DNA of 64,000 nt, taken from contig NZ_CP051006.1 in the NCBI RefSeq assembly GCF_014673495.1, positions 6,936,001 to 7,000,000 on the forward strand, read 5' to 3'. This document shows positions 16,577-24,129 of the stretch, piece by piece (within the stretch, counting starts at the first letter, position 1; every line of letters starts with the position of its first letter). Under the pieces are notes generated by a model. That model searched no databases. It was not told where the DNA came from and saw only the letters and a program-made list of their open reading frames with translations. Origin of the DNA: Streptomyces griseofuscus (GTDB lineage Bacteria; Actinomycetota; Actinomycetes; Streptomycetales; Streptomycetaceae). The position numbers were made by a program, and so were the translations under genes.

Positions 16577-16652
16577 CGTTCCGAGTCCCGTTCCGGGTCA
16601 TGCGTCGCCGTCGTAGCCGCCCCTTGTTCTACCCACAGGCGCCCGGTTTGTC

Positions 16653-16670
16653 ACATCTGCTAGCAGATGT
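16653..16670. promoter_or_regulatory. perfect 18-bp palindrome
   Basis: ACATCTGCTAGCAGATGT reads the same on both strands with no loop. It lies about 77 bases upstream of the sigma-R -35 element and about 100 bases past the MFS stop. The absence of a loop argues against a terminator and for a dimeric protein-binding site. The binding factor is unknown. Confidence 0.55.
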
Positions 16671-16767
16671 CACCCAGCGTTTCGGCATCTTTGACGCGCA
16701 GTAACGGTACGCCTGGCAGGCCAAACGCGTACACTACCGCCCTTTCGTGCCGAGCGCTAAATCGGCG

Positions 16768-18132
16768 CTAGATCTTCTCGGGCACCGGGTTGCCCGCGGC
16801 GGCGATCGCCCGCCGTACCGGGACCCGGGCGAGCAGGGCGAATCCGATGATGAAGAAGGCCACCAGGGAGATGATCGCGGACCGGTAGCTACCGGTCAGC
16901 TGGTACGTCACACCGAACAGCATCGGGCCCAGCCAGCTCATCCCGCGGTCGCTGAGCTCGTACGCCGAGAAGTACTCGGCCTCCTTGCCAGGCGGCACCA
17001 GATGGGAGAAGAGCGAGCGGGACAGCGCCTGGCTGCCGCCGAGGACCATGCCGATCCCGGCGGCCAGCAGGAAGAAGTACACCGGCGCCTTCGCGGGCAG
17101 GAAGTACCCGGCGGCGAGCGTGATCGTCCAGGCCACCAGCGAGCCGAGGATGGTGCGCTGGGCGCCGTACGTCCGCGCGAGGCGTCCCATCGCCAGCGCG
17201 CCCGCCACGGCCAGCACCTGCACCAGCAGCACCGCCACGATCAGCGTGGACTGCCCGAGCCCCAGCTCCTGGGAGCCGTAGACCGAGGCCTGGGAGATGA
17301 CGGTCTGGATGCCGTCGTTGTAGATCAGGTAGGCCAGCAGGAAGGACAGCGTCAGCGGGTGCCGGCGCATGTCCCGCACCGTCGCCGCCAGCTGCCGCAG
17401 CCCCGTCGACGGGACCCCCTCCGGCGCGGCCTCGCCCGCCGCCCGCGCCCGCCGGTCGCGCAGCAGCCGCAGCGGTACGAGGGTGAAGGCGCCCCACCAC
17501 AGACCCGCCGAGGCCAGACAGATGCGCACCGCCTGGCCCTGGCTCAGGCCGAAGGAGTCGTGGGCCGAGTACAGGACCAGGTTGGCGACCAGGACCATGG
17601 CGCCCGCGCCGTAGCCGAAGGCCCAGCCGCGGGAAGAGACCGCGTCGCGCTCCTCGGGCGGGGCGATCTGCGGCAGATAGGAGTTGTAGAGCATCCCGCC
17701 GACGGCCGCCGCGGCATTGGCCACGACGAGCAGCACCCCGCCCAGCAGATACCGGTCGCCGTCCAGGAAGAACATGCCCGTGGTCGCCGCCGCGCCGGTG
17801 TACGCGGCCGTGGCCAGCAGCGGCTTCTTACGGCCCGTACGGTCGGCCGCGCTGCCCACCAGCGGCATCGCCACGACGGCCAGGATCACCGACAGGGACA
17901 CCGAGTAGGCGAAGTACGACCCCGCCCGCACCGGTATGCCCAGCGGGTGCACATAGCCGCCGGAATCCGCCGCGTGCTCGGCGATCGAGGTGAGATAGGG
18001 ACCGATGAAAACGGTCAGGACGCTCGCCGAATAGACCGAGTACGCCCAGTCGTAGAAGTACCAGCCTCTTTGCTGGCGCCGGAGATCGGCGGTCTCGTCC
18101 GCCACCCCCGCGCGCACGGTGTCGATCCCCAT
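16768..18132 (-). CDS. MFS transporter, Atg22/UMF1-like
   Basis: A 454-residue membrane protein with about 12 hydrophobic segments. The opening GWYFYDWAYSVYSASVLTVFIGPYLTSIA, the loop DRTGRKKPLL between TM2 and TM3, and YNSYLPQIAPPEERDAVSSRGWAFGYGAGA are typical of the UMF1/Atg22 branch of the major facilitator superfamily, whose yeast member exports amino acids from the vacuole. The bacterial substrate is unknown. The ATG at 18132 is preferred (GCGAGGGC just upstream) over a TTG 11 codons earlier. The gene is preceded at 18188 by the glycerophosphodiesterase gene on the same strand. Confidence 0.88.
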   Translation of the reverse strand: MGIDTVRAGVADETADLRRQQRGWYFYDWAYSVYSASVLTVFIGPYLTSIAEHAADSGGYVHPLGIPVRAGSYFAYSVSLSVILAVVAMPLVGSAADRTGRKKPLLATAAYTGAAATTGMFFLDGDRYLLGGVLLVVANAAAAVGGMLYNSYLPQIAPPEERDAVSSRGWAFGYGAGAMVLVANLVLYSAHDSFGLSQGQAVRICLASAGLWWGAFTLVPLRLLRDRRARAAGEAAPEGVPSTGLRQLAATVRDMRRHPLTLSFLLAYLIYNDGIQTVISQASVYGSQELGLGQSTLIVAVLLVQVLAVAGALAMGRLARTYGAQRTILGSLVAWTITLAAGYFLPAKAPVYFFLLAAGIGMVLGGSQALSRSLFSHLVPPGKEAEYFSAYELSDRGMSWLGPMLFGVTYQLTGSYRSAIISLVAFFIIGFALLARVPVRRAIAAAGNPVPEKI

Positions 18133-18187
18133 CGTGCCCTCGCTTCCGCTCCCCTGCGAAGGCAAGGGCGGCCGGTGCCGGGTCGGT

Positions 18188-18955
18188 TCAGACCCAGACC
18201 CCGCGCTCCTCCATGACCTTGCGCAACGTGTCGATGTGATCGGTCATGATGCCATCCACACCCAGGTCCAGCAGCCGGTGCATGCGTTCCGGTTCGTTGA
18301 TCGTCCAGACGTGGACGTGCAGCCCGCGCGCGTGGGCGGCGCGGACGAAGCGGGCGTCGACCACCGGGACGCCCGACTGGGCCTCCGGCACCTGTGCCGC
18401 CACCGCCGAGCGGCGCACCGCGGCCGGCAGCCCCCAGGAGCGCAGCCGCAGGCTCAGCACCCCGCGGGTGCCGAAGGAGGTGGCGAGGCGGGGCCCGGCC
18501 AGCCGCTGGGCGCGCAGCACCCGTGCCTCGGAGAACGAGCCCACGCAGACCCGGTCCCAGGCGCCCGTGCGCTCCAGCAGGTCGAGCAGCGGCCGCAGCG
18601 CCGGCTCCGCCTTGATGTCGATGTTCCAGCGGACCTCGGGGAAGGTCTCCAGCAACTCCTCGAACAGCGGCACCGGTTCACGGCCGCCGACCCGCGCCCG
18701 CCGGACCTCGGACCAGGGCAGGTCGGCGATGCGGCCCGCGCCGTCGGTGACCCGGTCCAGGGTCGTGTCGTGGAAGGCCACGAGCCGGCCGTCCGCCGTG
18801 GCGTGCACATCGGTCTCGATGTAGCGGTAGCCCAGCTCCACGGCGCGGCGGAACTGCGCCGCGGTGTTCTCCACCCCGTCGGCGGCTCCGCCGCGATGGG
18901 CGAAGGCGAGGGGGCCCGGGTGGTCGAGGTAGGGGTGGCGTATCGCGGTGGTCAC
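18188..18955 (-). CDS. glycerophosphodiester phosphodiesterase
   Basis: A 255-residue TIM-barrel enzyme of the GDPD family, which splits glycerophosphodiesters into glycerol-3-phosphate and an alcohol. Motifs: AFAHRGGAADGVENT (catalytic His and metal Glu), ELGYRYIETDVHATADGRLVAFHD (Glu-Asp metal ligands and the second His) and NIDIKAE (third metal Glu). Near the end come HVHVWTINEPERMHRLLDLGVDGIMTDH, the usual family ending. No signal peptide is seen, so it is cytoplasmic. The GTG at 18955 overlaps the stop of the YczE-like gene by four bases, which implies translational coupling. Confidence 0.93.
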   Translation of the reverse strand: MTTAIRHPYLDHPGPLAFAHRGGAADGVENTAAQFRRAVELGYRYIETDVHATADGRLVAFHDTTLDRVTDGAGRIADLPWSEVRRARVGGREPVPLFEELLETFPEVRWNIDIKAEPALRPLLDLLERTGAWDRVCVGSFSEARVLRAQRLAGPRLATSFGTRGVLSLRLRSWGLPAAVRRSAVAAQVPEAQSGVPVVDARFVRAAHARGLHVHVWTINEPERMHRLLDLGVDGIMTDHIDTLRKVMEERGVWV

Positions 18956-19605
18956 CGACGCAGTATCGCTCCGCGGGGTGTCCTTTCGGCAACGATCGTG
19001 CTGCTGCTCGATGCCGGGGGCAGGGCGAAGACCCGCAGGAAGAACTGGGCCAGCGGACCGATGGACAGGGCGTACAGCACGGTGCCCACACCGATGGTGC
19101 CGCCCAGCACGAACCCGGTGGCCACGACCGTCACTTCGATGATCGTGCGCATCAGCCGGATCGAGCGCCCGGTGCGCTGGTGCAGACCCGTCATCAGCCC
19201 GTCGCGCGGGCCCGGTCCGAAGCGCGCCGCGATGTACAGGCCGGTGGCCGCGCCGTTGAGCAGCACCCCGGCGAGCATCAGCGGGACGCGGGCGAGCAGC
19301 GAGTGCGCCGGGGGCAGCAGCGCGAGCGTCCCGTCCAGGGCCAGGCCGATGAGGAAGACATTGGAGACGGTGCCGAGCCCGGGGCGCAGCCGCAGCGGGA
19401 TCCACAGCAGCAGCACCGCAGCCCCCACTGCGATGGACACCTCGCCGATGCTCAGCCCGGTGCGCCGTGCGAGCCCCTGGTGCAGCACCCCCCAGGGCTC
19501 CAGGCCCAGGCCCGAGGCGACGAGCAGCGCGGAACTCACGCCGTAGAGCGTGAGTCCGACGTAGAGCTGGACCAATCGGCGTCCTATATGTCCGGAAGTG
19601 GACAC
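18952..19605 (-). CDS. YczE/YitT-family membrane protein
   Basis: A 217-residue integral membrane protein with five or six hydrophobic segments. The opening RRLVQLYVGLTLYGVSSALLVASGLGLEPWGVLHQGLA and the internal IAARFGPGPRDGLMTGLHQRTGRS (a conserved loop) are typical of the YczE/YyaS/YitT family. Function is unknown; transport is suspected. The gene is divergent from a MocR regulator gene, an arrangement known for Bacillus yczE and the MocR protein YczR. It is translationally coupled to the glycerophosphodiesterase gene. Confidence 0.88.
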   Translation of the reverse strand: MSTSGHIGRRLVQLYVGLTLYGVSSALLVASGLGLEPWGVLHQGLARRTGLSIGEVSIAVGAAVLLLWIPLRLRPGLGTVSNVFLIGLALDGTLALLPPAHSLLARVPLMLAGVLLNGAATGLYIAARFGPGPRDGLMTGLHQRTGRSIRLMRTIIEVTVVATGFVLGGTIGVGTVLYALSIGPLAQFFLRVFALPPASSSSTIVAERTPRGAILRR

Positions 19606-19706
19606 AGCATACCCCCCTGGGTAGTGGTAGTGGCCTGACGCATGTCACTCTGTGGCTTGGGAGGAAACTCCATCCATGGCCAATCCGGGGAAGGTGGACT
19701 GATCGC
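19606..19706. promoter_or_regulatory. divergent promoter region, MocR/YczE
   Basis: About 100 bases between divergent genes. The stretch GGGTAGTGGTAGTGGC (about 19618-19633) carries a short direct repeat, and AGTGGACAC lies just inside the YczE-like start. MocR proteins usually bind direct repeats in such spacers. GGGAGGAAA lies at about 19660-19668. Operator positions are a guess from repeat structure. Confidence 0.35.
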
Positions 19707-21218
19707 ATGGCGCAGTGGACCTCGGCGGTGGGGGCCGCGCAGCTCGCCCGGCTGCTCAACTCCCAGCAGGAACGGCCGGCCGGGCCCGGCAGCCGCCGCC
19801 CGCCCGCCTACCGGGCGCTGGCCGACGGCATCCGGCTGCTGGTCCTGGAGGGGCGCGTCCCGGTCGCCGCGCGGCTGCCCGCCGAACGCGAACTGGCCCT
19901 CTCCCTCTCGGTGAGCCGCACCACCGTCGCGGCCGCCTACGAGGCGCTGCGCGGCGAGGGCTTCCTGGAGTCCCGGCGCGGCGCGGGCAGTTGGACCGCG
20001 GTACCGGCCGGCAATCCGGTGCCCGCACGGGGTCTTGAGCCGCTGCCCCCTGAGGCCCTCGGCTCGGTGATCGACCTGGGCTGCGCCTCGCTGCCCGCCC
20101 CCGAGCCCTGGCTCACCCGCGCCGTGCAGGGGGCGCTGGAGGAACTGCCGCCGTACGCGCACACGCACGGCGACTATCCGGCCGGACTGCCCGCCCTGCG
20201 CGCGATGATCGCCGAGCGCTACACCGCGCGCGGGATCCCGACGATGCCCGAGCAGATCATGGTGACGACCGGCGCGATGGGTGCCATCGACGCTATCTGC
20301 CATCTCTTCGCGGGCCGCGGCGAGCGCATCGCCGTGGAGTCCCCCTCCTACGCCAACATCCTCCAGCTGATGCGGGAGGCGGGCGCACGGCTGGTGCCGG
20401 TCGCGATGGCCGAGGGGCTCGCCGGGTGGGACATGGACCGCTGGCGCCAGGTCCTGCGGGAGGCCGCGCCTCGGCTCGCCTATGTGGTCGCCGACTTCCA
20501 CAACCCCACGGGGGCGCTGGCCGACGAGGACCAGCGGCGCCGCCTGGTGGACGCGGCCCGCGCGGCGGGCACGGTGCTCGTCGCCGACGAGACGATGAGC
20601 GAGCTGTGGCTGGAGGAGGAGGTGAGGGCCGCGGGGATGCCGCGCCGGGTCTGCGCGTTCGACCCCGCGGGCTCCACGGTGATCACGGTCGGCTCGGCCA
20701 GCAAGGCCTTCTGGGCCGGGATGCGGATCGGCTGGGTGCGGGCCGCGCCGGACATCGTCCGCAGCCTGGTCGCGGCCCGGGCGTACGCCGACCTGGGCAC
20801 GCCGGTGCTGGAGCAGCTGGCCGTCAACTGGCTTTTCAGCACGGGGGGTTGGGAGCAGGCGGTGGCACTGCGGCGGGCACAGGCCCGGGAGAACCGGGAC
20901 GCCCTGGTCACCGCCCTGCGCAGGGAGCTGCCGGACTGGGAGTTCTCCGTCCCCCAGGGCGGTCTGACCCTCTGGGTCCGCGCGGGCGGCCTCTCCGGCT
21001 CCCGCCTCGCGGAAATGGGCGAACGCACGGGCGTCCGCGTCCCCTCCGGCCCGCGCTTCGGCGTCGACGGCGCGTTCGAGGGGTACGTCCGGCTGCCGTT
21101 CACCGTGGGGGGAGCGGTGGCAGAGGAGGCGGCGGTACGACTGGCCGCGGCGGCCCGGCTGGTGGAGACCGGGGGCACGGGGGCGGCGGCGGAATCACCG
21201 CGGACGTTCGTGGCGTAG
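19707..21218 (+). CDS. MocR/PdxR-family regulator (GntR wHTH plus aminotransferase domain)
   Basis: A 503-residue chimera. Residues about 30-100 are a GntR winged helix (RALADGIRLLVLEGRVPVAARLPAERELALSLSVSRTTVAAAYEALRGEGFLESRRGAG). The rest is a fold-type I aminotransferase-like domain with the PLP-binding lysine near residue 333 in SASKAFWAGMRIGW and NPTG in DFHNPTGALAD. Members use PLP or an amino-compound as ligand and regulate vitamin B6, GABA or transport genes. By position and family precedent the divergent YczE-like membrane gene is the most likely target. A dispersed 3'-end element follows the stop codon. Confidence 0.93.
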   Translation: MAQWTSAVGAAQLARLLNSQQERPAGPGSRRPPAYRALADGIRLLVLEGRVPVAARLPAERELALSLSVSRTTVAAAYEALRGEGFLESRRGAGSWTAVPAGNPVPARGLEPLPPEALGSVIDLGCASLPAPEPWLTRAVQGALEELPPYAHTHGDYPAGLPALRAMIAERYTARGIPTMPEQIMVTTGAMGAIDAICHLFAGRGERIAVESPSYANILQLMREAGARLVPVAMAEGLAGWDMDRWRQVLREAAPRLAYVVADFHNPTGALADEDQRRRLVDAARAAGTVLVADETMSELWLEEEVRAAGMPRRVCAFDPAGSTVITVGSASKAFWAGMRIGWVRAAPDIVRSLVAARAYADLGTPVLEQLAVNWLFSTGGWEQAVALRRAQARENRDALVTALRRELPDWEFSVPQGGLTLWVRAGGLSGSRLAEMGERTGVRVPSGPRFGVDGAFEGYVRLPFTVGGAVAEEAAVRLAAAARLVETGGTGAAAESPRTFVA

Positions 21219-21262
21219 AGCGCCCCGAAGGGGCGCGGGGAACCGCGCGACCGGCCGCTACG
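21219..21262 (+). repeat. dispersed Streptomyces 3'-end element, copy 2
   Basis: Right after the MocR stop codon: a perfect 7-bp stem (21220-21226 with 21230-21236, loop GAA) continuing GGGGAACCGCGCGACC. This is the same family as the copy at 483-556 and is oriented with the gene. Probably a terminator that is repeated genome-wide. Confidence 0.65.
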
Positions 21263-21279
21263 CACCCGCGCCCGAAGAC

Positions 21280-22929
21280 CTACTCCGCCGCCACGGGCTC
21301 CGCGGCCGCGGGCTCCGCGGGAACCGGCTGCGCGGTAACCCCCTCCGCGGCGACCCCCTTGGTCAGGTCGATCGGCCGCGCCGCCTGCGCGACCCGCGGC
21401 GGCAACAGGTCCAGCACCGCCCGCCGATCCCCCTCACTCGTCGCGTCGTCGTACGGATCGGGCGTCCTCGGCACCTGGAGCCGGTGCACCGGACCGTGCC
21501 CCAGGCGGGCGTACCCCCGCCCCGGCGGCATCTGCGCCGGCGGTGTCGTCCGCGGCGCCGCCCCCAGCACCGCCTCCACCTGCCGTGCCGCCGCGGACCC
21601 GAGGGCGACCCGGGCCCGGGTGTGCTGCCGTACCGCGTCGCCGAGCGCGTCGAGGCCGTCGTACTGCTCGGCGACGACGACCGTCACATTCGCCGCCCGC
21701 CCGTGCCGCAGCGGCACCTGGAGCAGGTCCTGCGGGTCCTCGCGGCCGTCCACCTGCGCGAGGTGCGCGAAGACGCTCGGCCGGTCGAGGAGGATCCACA
21801 GCGGGCGCCGGGTGTCGGCCGGGGGCGGGTCGCCCGCCTGCCGGGCCAGGTTGATCGCGACCAGCCGCCGTTCCGTCTCGCGCGCCGCCCAGTCCAGGCT
21901 GGCCAGCGCCCCCGGCAGCGCGCACTCCACGGCCAGCACCCCGTCCCGGCCGGTCAGGCACGCGTACTCGCCGGTGCCCCCGCCGTCCACGATGAGGACA
22001 TCGCCGTACTGAAGGGCTTGCAGGGCGAGGGAGCGCAGCAGGGTGGACGTGCCGCTGCCGGGCTGGCCGACCGCCAGCAGATGCGGCTCGGTGGAACGGG
22101 TGCCGGTGCGCCAGACGACGGGCGGGACATCGCGCTGCTCGTCGTAGGAGTCCCCGTAGTCCCCGAAGGAGAGGGGAAGCGTGCGCTGCACCTCGCTCGG
22201 GTCGGTGAAGCCGAGCACGCTCTCGCCGGGCGCGGTCACGAACCGCTGGGCCACGATGTCGGCGGGCAGCGGCGGCAGGACGCTCACGGTGAGCTGGTTG
22301 CCCACCTCGTCCCAGCCGAATCGGTACTCCCGCCCGCGCCCCGCCTTCGCGGTGAGCACCTGCTCGACCCGCGCGCGGGCCTCGGGCTCGCCGTCCGGGA
22401 AGTACGCGGGGTAGCGGAGCAGCAGCTGCCCGACGCGCCCCGCCTCGTCGAACTCGTGCGCGGGGAAGGCCTTCTCCCAGTCCCCGCCGTGCGCGTACAG
22501 CGGGGCGGGGTCCTCGGGGACGGAGAAGTACGGCACCAGCGCCTCGTACAGCGCCCGGAGCCGCTCGGTCTGGGACTCGTCGGGCCCCTCGGGCTCGGGC
22601 GCGGTGCGGTCGCGGCCCAGCCAGGCCGCAGCCGCCATCACCGTGACGACGGCGAGCAGCGGCCCGTACGGTGCCAGCGCCACCACCAGGACCACGCAGG
22701 CCACCAGGAACAGCAGCGGCCCGCGCCGGTCCTTGGGGGTGGCGGTCCATCTGCGCCGCCCCGCCGCGGCCAGCAGCCGCAGCCCGCGGGAGAGGGTGAT
22801 CAGCGGATGGAGGACGTCGGTGGCGCTGTCGGCCGCCGTCCGGGCCAGCTCCCGGCTCCGGGCCAGCTGCGTCCGCGCGAGCTGCGCGCCGTCCTTGCTC
22901 AGAATGCGGGGGAGTGGGCGCCGGGCCAC
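21280..22929 (-). CDS. FtsK/SpoIIIE-like membrane protein with an altered P-loop
   Basis: A 549-residue protein. Residues about 70-105 hold two hydrophobic segments (LLFLVACVVLVVALAPYGPLLAVVTVMAAAAWLG), a mixed region follows, and from about residue 280 an FtsK-like ATPase core. The P-loop position reads LLAVGQPGSGTSTLLRSLALQA: Thr (codon ACG) stands where the catalytic Lys (AAG) of a Walker A is expected. A Walker B-like strand VLIVDGGG follows. The C-terminus has an Ala/Pro repeat tail. If the reading is right, ATP hydrolysis is unlikely. The GTG has AGGAGA 6 bases upstream. The small membrane-protein gene at 22979 lies 49 bases upstream and probably forms an operon with it. Confidence 0.75.
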   Translation of the reverse strand: MARRPLPRILSKDGAQLARTQLARSRELARTAADSATDVLHPLITLSRGLRLLAAAGRRRWTATPKDRRGPLLFLVACVVLVVALAPYGPLLAVVTVMAAAAWLGRDRTAPEPEGPDESQTERLRALYEALVPYFSVPEDPAPLYAHGGDWEKAFPAHEFDEAGRVGQLLLRYPAYFPDGEPEARARVEQVLTAKAGRGREYRFGWDEVGNQLTVSVLPPLPADIVAQRFVTAPGESVLGFTDPSEVQRTLPLSFGDYGDSYDEQRDVPPVVWRTGTRSTEPHLLAVGQPGSGTSTLLRSLALQALQYGDVLIVDGGGTGEYACLTGRDGVLAVECALPGALASLDWAARETERRLVAINLARQAGDPPPADTRRPLWILLDRPSVFAHLAQVDGREDPQDLLQVPLRHGRAANVTVVVAEQYDGLDALGDAVRQHTRARVALGSAAARQVEAVLGAAPRTTPPAQMPPGRGYARLGHGPVHRLQVPRTPDPYDDATSEGDRRAVLDLLPPRVAQAARPIDLTKGVAAEGVTAQPVPAEPAAAEPVAAE

Positions 22930-22978
22930 TGCTGTCTCCTGGTGGTGCGTGCGGGCGGGGCGTCGTGCGGTACCGGCC

Positions 22979-23173
22979 TCAGAACTTGATGCCGCCCAGG
23001 AGGCTGGCCAGGCTCTCCCCGCCGGCCTTGATGCTCGGCGCGATGGCCGTGCTCGACAGGTAGAACCCGAACAGGGTCGAGGCGCAGGCGTGCGAGCCCT
23101 TCAGGCCGTCCTTGCGGAAGTAGAGGAACACGACGGTGCCGAGCAGGACGACGCCTGACATGGAGAGGATCAT
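22979..23173 (-). CDS. small membrane protein, partner of the FtsK-like gene
   Basis: A 64-residue protein, MILSMSGVVLLGTVVFLYF and onward, with one N-terminal membrane helix, a basic loop (RKDGLKGSH) and a second moderately hydrophobic stretch (ACASTLFGFYLSSTAIAPSI). The ATG at 23173 is chosen because AGGAGG lies 6 bases upstream; an in-frame start 18 codons earlier lacks one. It is the first gene of a likely two-gene operon with the FtsK-like protein. Together they resemble DNA-transfer or membrane-ATPase modules of Streptomyces, but no transfer genes are nearby. Confidence 0.8.
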   Translation of the reverse strand: MILSMSGVVLLGTVVFLYFRKDGLKGSHACASTLFGFYLSSTAIAPSIKAGGESLASLLGGIKF

Positions 23174-23235
23174 TGGGGGCCTCCTGGTGTCGAGGGGGAC
23201 AGTCACCATCAGTACTTCCAGGATCACAGCATGTG

Positions 23236-23265
23236 TCTATACGATAAAGAGCGCAACTGGGTAAA
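23236..23265 (-). promoter_or_regulatory. candidate promoter of the small-membrane-protein/FtsK-like operon
   Basis: On the minus strand TTTACC (23265-23260) and TATAGA (23241-23236) are 18 bases apart in an unusually AT-rich stretch. The start site would be near 23229, about 55 bases before the ATG at 23173. This fits a housekeeping-type promoter. Confidence 0.5.
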
Positions 23266-23436
23266 TATCGTGACTATTCGCCCGTATGGTGGAGCCGATA
23301 CGGCACCGCTGAGCAGGGCACTTGCGGCCGGCCCCGCCCGTAGCGATCTTTACGTCGGGCACAACGGGTCATGTGAGGCACGAGCCAGTACCCTTGCGGT
23401 TCACCTGAACGGTTGTAATGAGAGGCGGTCCGGCCG

Positions 23437-23829
23437 ATGAGCGAAGCCCCCGACCCGGAGGTCGTGGAGCTGGCGACCAAGATCTTCGATCTGGCCCGGC
23501 AGGGACAGACCGAGGCACTCGTGGCGTACATCGACGCGGGCGTTCCGGCCAACCTCACCAACGACCGCGGGGACTCCCTCGTGATGCTCGCCGCGTACCA
23601 CGGGCACGCCGGCGCGGTGCGCGCGCTGCTCGCCCGCGGCGCCGAGGCGAACCGGGTCAACGACCGGGGCCAGACCCCGATCGCGGGCGCGGTCTTCAAG
23701 GGGGAGACGGAGGTCGTCAAGGCCCTCCTGGAGGGCGGCGCCGACCCCGCCGAGGGCACGCCGTCGGCCGTCGACACCGCCCGGATGTTCGGTCGGGCCG
23801 ATGTGCTCGAACTGTTCGGTGTCAGCTGA
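23437..23829 (+). CDS. ankyrin-repeat protein
   Basis: A 130-residue protein made almost entirely of ankyrin repeats: the unit NDRGDSLVMLAAYHGHAGAVRALLARGAEAN is followed by NDRGQTPIAGAVFKGETEVVKALLEGGADP, with a degenerate repeat at each end. Such short proteins act by protein-protein binding; no enzyme domain is present. Cytoplasmic, with no signal. The ATG follows GAGGCGGTCC by about 5 bases. It is divergent from the small-membrane-protein operon and upstream of a HEAT-repeat gene, another interaction-type protein. Confidence 0.88.
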   Translation: MSEAPDPEVVELATKIFDLARQGQTEALVAYIDAGVPANLTNDRGDSLVMLAAYHGHAGAVRALLARGAEANRVNDRGQTPIAGAVFKGETEVVKALLEGGADPAEGTPSAVDTARMFGRADVLELFGVS

Positions 23830-24129
23830 CGCCGGGCTTCTGACCAGCTAAGACACAGAAAACGGGGGAGGCGGTACAGGGCCGCCGGAAATACGGTCGC
23901 GGCAGCACGCACCGCGGGTCATCATGACGACGTGATTCACGGACGCGATGGCTGGGCAGGTGTTGCCGCACCGCGCGGACCGTGATGCGGTCCGCATGGG
24001 CCACCGACGAGAGGCAGAGAGAAATGGGCTACAGCAAGCAAGAGACGGCGGGCGCTCCGACGTTGTGTCACGCGGCCAGGTAGTGCGTGTTCCCCGGTTG
24101 CGTCGACGCTTGATGTGAGGCTGTTTCCC
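23830..24129. other. intergenic region with a short reading frame
   Basis: About 300 bases. It contains a 7-bp hairpin GCGGACC/GGTCCGC at 23975-23995 and a 19-codon frame at 24024-24083. No longer gene. Base composition is less GC-rich than the flanking genes, as expected for a promoter and leader of the HEAT-repeat gene. Confidence 0.5.
24024..24083 (+). CDS. possible 19-residue leader peptide
   Basis: ATG at 24024 reads MGYSKQETAGAPTLCHAAR then TAG. GAGGCAGAGAGA lies 3-15 bases upstream and could serve as a ribosome-binding site. It ends 46 bases before the HEAT-repeat start. No run of one amino acid points to a classic attenuator, and the frame may be chance. Confidence 0.25.
   Translation: MGYSKQETAGAPTLCHAAR

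Larger units (their letters stand above)
16490..16767. other. rbpA upstream region
   Basis: About 280 bases between the MFS gene stop and rbpA, both on the minus strand. It contains the sigma-R-type promoter (16551-16576), a perfect 18-bp palindrome (16653-16670), and a short imperfect hairpin at about 16750-16767 next to the MFS stop. No gene is visible. Confidence 0.7.

Noticed and set aside
23231..23440. 69-codon plus-strand frame before the ankyrin gene
   Set aside because: It lies in the AT-rich promoter region of the divergent operon, has no ribosome-binding site and shows poor codon use.
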